From contig JAFSSE010000012.1 in the NCBI GenBank assembly GCA_017445755.1, forward strand, positions 1 to 64,000: a stretch of DNA of 64,000 nt, in the 5' to 3' direction. Of this stretch, positions 61,367 to 64,000 are shown piece after piece (position 1 is the first letter of the stretch; every line of letters begins with the position of its first letter). A program made the translations under genes and the position numbers. This stretch comes from Bacteroidales bacterium. Its GTDB lineage: Bacteria; Bacteroidota; Bacteroidia; Bacteroidales; UBA932. The notes below the pieces were generated by a model, which worked only from the letters and a program-made list of their open reading frames with translations, made no database searches and was not told the origin of the DNA.

Positions 61367-62581
61367 TTAATCCTGGGTTTGGGAAACAAGGTGCATTGTA
61401 TCGCGAGCAATGACCAGCTCTTCGTTTGTGCAGATGACGACGGCCTTGACCTTCGAGTCCGGAGTCGAGATAAGGGCATCGTGGCCGCCGGTCATATTGG
61501 CCTCATAATCGACCTTGAGGCCGAGATACGAGAAGTTTTCAAGGACGCGGCGGCGGAGGCGGCTGTTGTTTTCGCCGATTCCGCCGGTGAAGACGATCAG
61601 GTCTACGCCGTCCATGACAGCCACATAAGAGCCGATGTTCTTGATGATGTCATAGGTGAATTTCTTGAACGCGAGTTTCGCCTTGGGGTCGCCGTCATTC
61701 GCAAGGACGTTCATCTCGCGGGCGTCGGAGGTCTTCCCGGTGAGTCCGAGGAAGCCGGACTTGCGGTTCAGTATCGTGGACATCTCGTCGGGAGTGGTTC
61801 CGAGCTTTTTCATCAGGAAGAGGACGGCGTTGGCGTCGATATTGCCGACGCGGGTACCCATAATCATGCCTTCCAGCGGAGAGAAGCCCATCGAGGTATC
61901 GACGCAGCGGCCGCCTTCGATTGCGCAGATCGAGCTGCCGGCACCGAGGTGGCAGGTGATGATCTTCGATTCGGCGATGTCGAGCCCTGCGAAGCGGGCG
62001 CCCTTGCCGGCGACATACTGGTGGGAGGTGCCATGGGCGCCGTAGCGGCGGACACGGTACTGCTCGTAATACTCATAAGGGAGGGCGTACATGAAGGCCT
62101 TCGGGGGCATTGTCTGATGGAAGGCGGTGTCGAAGGTTACGACCTGCGGAACAGTCGGAAGGACATGGCTGATTGCACGGATTCCGAGGAGGTGGGCAGG
62201 GTTATGGAGAGGGGCGAACTCGGCGCAGTACTCGATTTTAGCGAGCACATCGTCGTTCACTATTGCACTTGAGGAGAAGAAATCACCACCCTGGACAATC
62301 CGGTGGCCGACTGCCTCGATGTCTTCCAGGGAGGAGAGGACGCCGTTTTCAGGATCCACGAGGGCGGAGAGAATCAGCTGCATGCCGACCTTATGATCCG
62401 GGATCTCTATATCCTTGACAATCTTTTCTTTCCCTGACGGGGCATATTGGAGGACACCCATGGGGAGTCCGATTTTTTCTGCGATTCCTTTGGCGATTAC
62501 ATCAAAAAGGTCATCGCTTTTCATGTCGAGAAGCTGGTATTTGATTGACGAGCTTCCGCAATTGATAACGAGAATGATCAT
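61367..62581 (-). CDS. ackA: Acetate kinase
   Basis: 404 residues from the ATG at 62581 (MIILVINCGSSSIKYQL). The length and motifs are those of AckA rather than Buk (about 355 residues): VGHRIVQGG, TFDTAFHQTMPPKAFMYALP, YGAHGTSHQYV, CHLGAGSSICAI, MGFSPLEGMIMGTRVG and FTGGIGENN. It makes ATP from acyl-phosphate. Upstream in an operon with ptb, in place of the usual pta partner. Confidence 0.95.
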   Translation of the reverse strand: MIILVINCGSSSIKYQLLDMKSDDLFDVIAKGIAEKIGLPMGVLQYAPSGKEKIVKDIEIPDHKVGMQLILSALVDPENGVLSSLEDIEAVGHRIVQGGDFFSSSAIVNDDVLAKIEYCAEFAPLHNPAHLLGIRAISHVLPTVPQVVTFDTAFHQTMPPKAFMYALPYEYYEQYRVRRYGAHGTSHQYVAGKGARFAGLDIAESKIITCHLGAGSSICAIEGGRCVDTSMGFSPLEGMIMGTRVGNIDANAVLFLMKKLGTTPDEMSTILNRKSGFLGLTGKTSDAREMNVLANDGDPKAKLAFKKFTYDIIKNIGSYVAVMDGVDLIVFTGGIGENNSRLRRRVLENFSYLGLKVDYEANMTGGHDALISTPDSKVKAVVICTNEELVIARDTMHLVSQTQD

Positions 62582-62602
62582 GATCTTAACTTTAAAGCGA
62601 CG

Positions 62603-62610
62603 CAAAGTTA
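62603..62610 (-). promoter_or_regulatory. -7 box TAACTTTG for ackA-ptb
   Basis: Reverse complement matches TAnnTTTG, 21 bases before the ackA ATG. The divergent comEC side shows TACCTTAG at 62644-62651, one mismatch from the consensus. Confidence 0.55.
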
Positions 62611-62679
62611 AGGAAAATCACTCACTTTACCATAAAAAATTGCTACCTTAGCCGATGCCTGCAGCATAAACTGTGAAAA

Positions 62680-63750
62680 ATGGATCAGCCGTTCCATATA
62701 GAAGTGCTTACCTGCTCCTTCACAGCCGGAGTCGCCCTCGGGACGCTTCCGGGTGCATCCTATACCCTCGCCCTTGTCTCAAGCGCCCTTCTCTGCATCC
62801 TGCTGCTCCTTCCCTTTGCGGGAAAAATCCTTCCCCTGACCTTCCTCCTGACAGGTTTTATGTGCTCCCTTACGGCCTCCTTCGGATCTCCCGCCGCGGA
62901 GCCAGGTCTTCTCGGACGGCTCGCTGAGGAATGTGTCGGGAAAGTCAGGGCCGTAATCGACGCCATACCCTTTCCTTCCTCCGGAACCGCCCCCCTCCTT
63001 AAGGCCTTCCTGACCGGAGACAGAAGCTCTCTTTCAAGGGAAACCACGGCTGTTTTCCGAGCGTCAGGGGCCTCCCACCTGCTGGCACTTTCGGGGCTGC
63101 ATATCGGGGTTATATACTTGATTTTCAAACGCGTAGGAGGCGTTCTCGGAAACTCTCCCGCCATCCGGGCCCTAAGGTCTTTACTTACAGTTGCCGCAGC
63201 GGGGTTTTTCACCCTTATGGCAGGCGCCTCCCCATCCATCGTAAGGGCCTTTCTCTTTATCGCAATAAGCGAAATCTCCGTACTTGGCGGAAGGCAGCGG
63301 AACTCCCTGAAAATCCTCTGCCTGGCCCTTTTCCTCCAGCTCGCCGCCAGCCCCCTGACAATCCGGTCCGTCGGGTTCCAGCTCTCCTACGCCGCTATGC
63401 TTGGAATCTTCCTTCTTTTTCCTGTCATGGACTCATGGTATCCCGCCCCTGAAAAGCCGGCTCCCGCTGTCTTTCACCCGGTCCGCAGAATCTGGCAGGG
63501 AGCAGCCCTTTCAATTTCCTGCCAGGCCTTCACAGCCCCGCTCTGCTGGCATTATTTCCACTCTTTCCCACGATATTTTCTGCTTTCGAATCTTCTGGCA
63601 CTGCCGCTCACAACGGGAATCATTACCCTTGCAATCGCGACCCTGGCGTCCTCTCTGCTTCCTTCGGGGCCGCCATCCATTCTGGTTTTCCTGACTGACA
63701 GGGCAGTTTCCCTGCTACTTGAAATCCTTGGGATTATCGCTTCACTTTAA
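62680..63750 (+). CDS. comEC: Short ComEC/Rec2 competence-domain protein
   Basis: 356 residues, mostly membrane helices. The competence domain is clear: LLKAFLTGDRSSLSRETTAVFRASGASHLLALSGLHIGVIYLIF, MAGASPSIVRAFLFIAI, SPLTIRSVGFQLSYAAMLGIFLLFP and SLPR-like HSFPRYFLLSNLLALPL. Full ComEC also has an N-terminal OB-fold domain (DUF4131) and a C-terminal metallo-beta-lactamase domain, about 700-800 residues in all. Here the OB part is nearly absent and the nuclease-like domain is missing. It is unclear whether it forms a DNA channel on its own. It overlaps the convergent apbE end by 4 bases. Confidence 0.85.
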   Translation: MDQPFHIEVLTCSFTAGVALGTLPGASYTLALVSSALLCILLLLPFAGKILPLTFLLTGFMCSLTASFGSPAAEPGLLGRLAEECVGKVRAVIDAIPFPSSGTAPLLKAFLTGDRSSLSRETTAVFRASGASHLLALSGLHIGVIYLIFKRVGGVLGNSPAIRALRSLLTVAAAGFFTLMAGASPSIVRAFLFIAISEISVLGGRQRNSLKILCLALFLQLAASPLTIRSVGFQLSYAAMLGIFLLFPVMDSWYPAPEKPAPAVFHPVRRIWQGAALSISCQAFTAPLCWHYFHSFPRYFLLSNLLALPLTTGIITLAIATLASSLLPSGPPSILVFLTDRAVSLLLEILGIIASL

Positions 63751-64000
63751 AAGCCGGGGCTGCGCCACGAGACCATTGACCCGTCAGCGTCGGAGGATAT
63801 GAGACAGGCCTCAACGCCATCGAGGGAAAGAATCAGCTCTCTCGATTTCTCCGTCCCGATTACCATGCACCAGGTTGCAAGGGCATCCGCCGCGGCGGCA
63901 GGCGAGGTCCCTCCGTCGGCGAAGGCGGGATGGACCGCGACCGTTGCGCTGAGGAGGGTGGATTCAGATGGGAAACCGGTCCTGGGGTCAATTGTATGGG
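63747..64000 (-). CDS. apbE: FAD:protein FMN transferase (ApbE), C-terminal part (5' end outside window)
   Basis: The reverse frame is open from base 64000 to the stop at 63747-63749, about 83 residues. It begins HTIDPRTGFPSESTLLSATV, the metal-binding HxIDPxTG motif of ApbE, and continues with ADALATWCMVIG and the final strands. The enzyme covalently attaches FMN to Rnf/Nqr-type proteins in the periplasm. The N-terminal signal lies beyond the window. Confidence 0.88.
   Translation of the reverse strand, partial: HTIDPRTGFPSESTLLSATVAVHPAFADGGTSPAAAADALATWCMVIGTEKSRELILSLDGVEACLISSDADGSMVSWRSPGF

Noticed and set aside
60584-62272. 562-residue forward open frame opposite ptb and ackA
   Set aside because: It spans two clear reverse-strand genes and their junction, with no recognisable family.
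60451-62581. ptb-buk butyrate operon
   Set aside because: The kinase has the length and motifs of acetate kinase, so a butyrate route cannot be claimed.

Overview
The window comes from a Gram-negative member of the Bacteroidota, most likely order Bacteroidales and probably an uncultured, fairly high-GC gut lineage; genus cannot be set from sequence alone. Evidence: many promoters carry the Bacteroidota -7 box TAnnTTTG; there are Bacteroidota-typical families (SGNH lipoprotein with GLUG-like and BACON-like repeats, DUF4249/TonB receptor pair, DUF3822 beside rsmD, putative porin, BT_3928-type DoxX protein, WbqC); lipid A genes occur in the order lpxD-lpxC-lpxA; and many lipoproteins have a Cys at the end of a short signal peptide. 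No rRNA, tRNA, CRISPR array, transposase or prophage was seen.

Layout. 1-1.9 kb: the end of a DUF4143 ATPase and a C69 dipeptidase pseudogene that has lost its middle. 1.9-12.7 kb: a 1376-residue multidomain surface lipoprotein, then a forward operon (MsrA fused to a free-Met-R-sulfoxide reductase GAF domain, an aspartokinase-like ACT protein without the kinase signature, a sialate esterase-like protein), then a reverse pair (Tyr/Trp/His- and Ser-rich lipoprotein, FadL-like outer membrane protein). 12.8-18.5 kb: proS, DUF3078 outer membrane protein, tilS, calcineurin-like phosphoesterase. 18.5-23 kb reverse: rimP-nusA-infB. 23.1-26.6 kb: lpxD-lpxC-lpxA-wbqC, with lpxC lacking the FabZ half usually fused to it in this phylum, followed by a 118-base palindromic element between convergent genes. 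26.7-33.9 kb: tmk, DoxX-like protein, folP, DivIC-like protein, a nucleotidyltransferase, a CPBP protease and a MurU/AmgK-RapZ pair for cell-wall sugar recycling. 34-45.3 kb: an exported protein with a ribosomal L7/L12-type domain, a porin, a lytic transglycosylase, a LolE-like permease with an M13 peptidase, guanine deaminase, two transporters and a DUF853 ATPase.

45.3-52.6 kb is the most accessory part: an AT-richer operon of a clan CD (C13-like) cysteine protease lipoprotein, a DUF4249 lipoprotein and a TonB receptor, then a hipBA toxin-antitoxin module lying between two direct repeats that copy the start of a sulfatase gene. The sulfatase has itself lost its core. 52.6-64 kb returns to housekeeping: rsmD/DUF3822, an NrnA-type phosphoesterase, two FKBP-like lipoproteins, a MATE transporter, a cytidylate-kinase-like protein, a serine hydrolase, ackA-ptb for acyl-phosphate metabolism, a short ComEC and the end of apbE.

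Recurrent themes are domain fusions (MsrA-fRMsr, AmgK-RapZ), trimmed forms of normally larger proteins (LpxC without FabZ, ComEC without nuclease domain, MltF-like with a small binding domain), and gene remnants that keep head and tail but lose the core.
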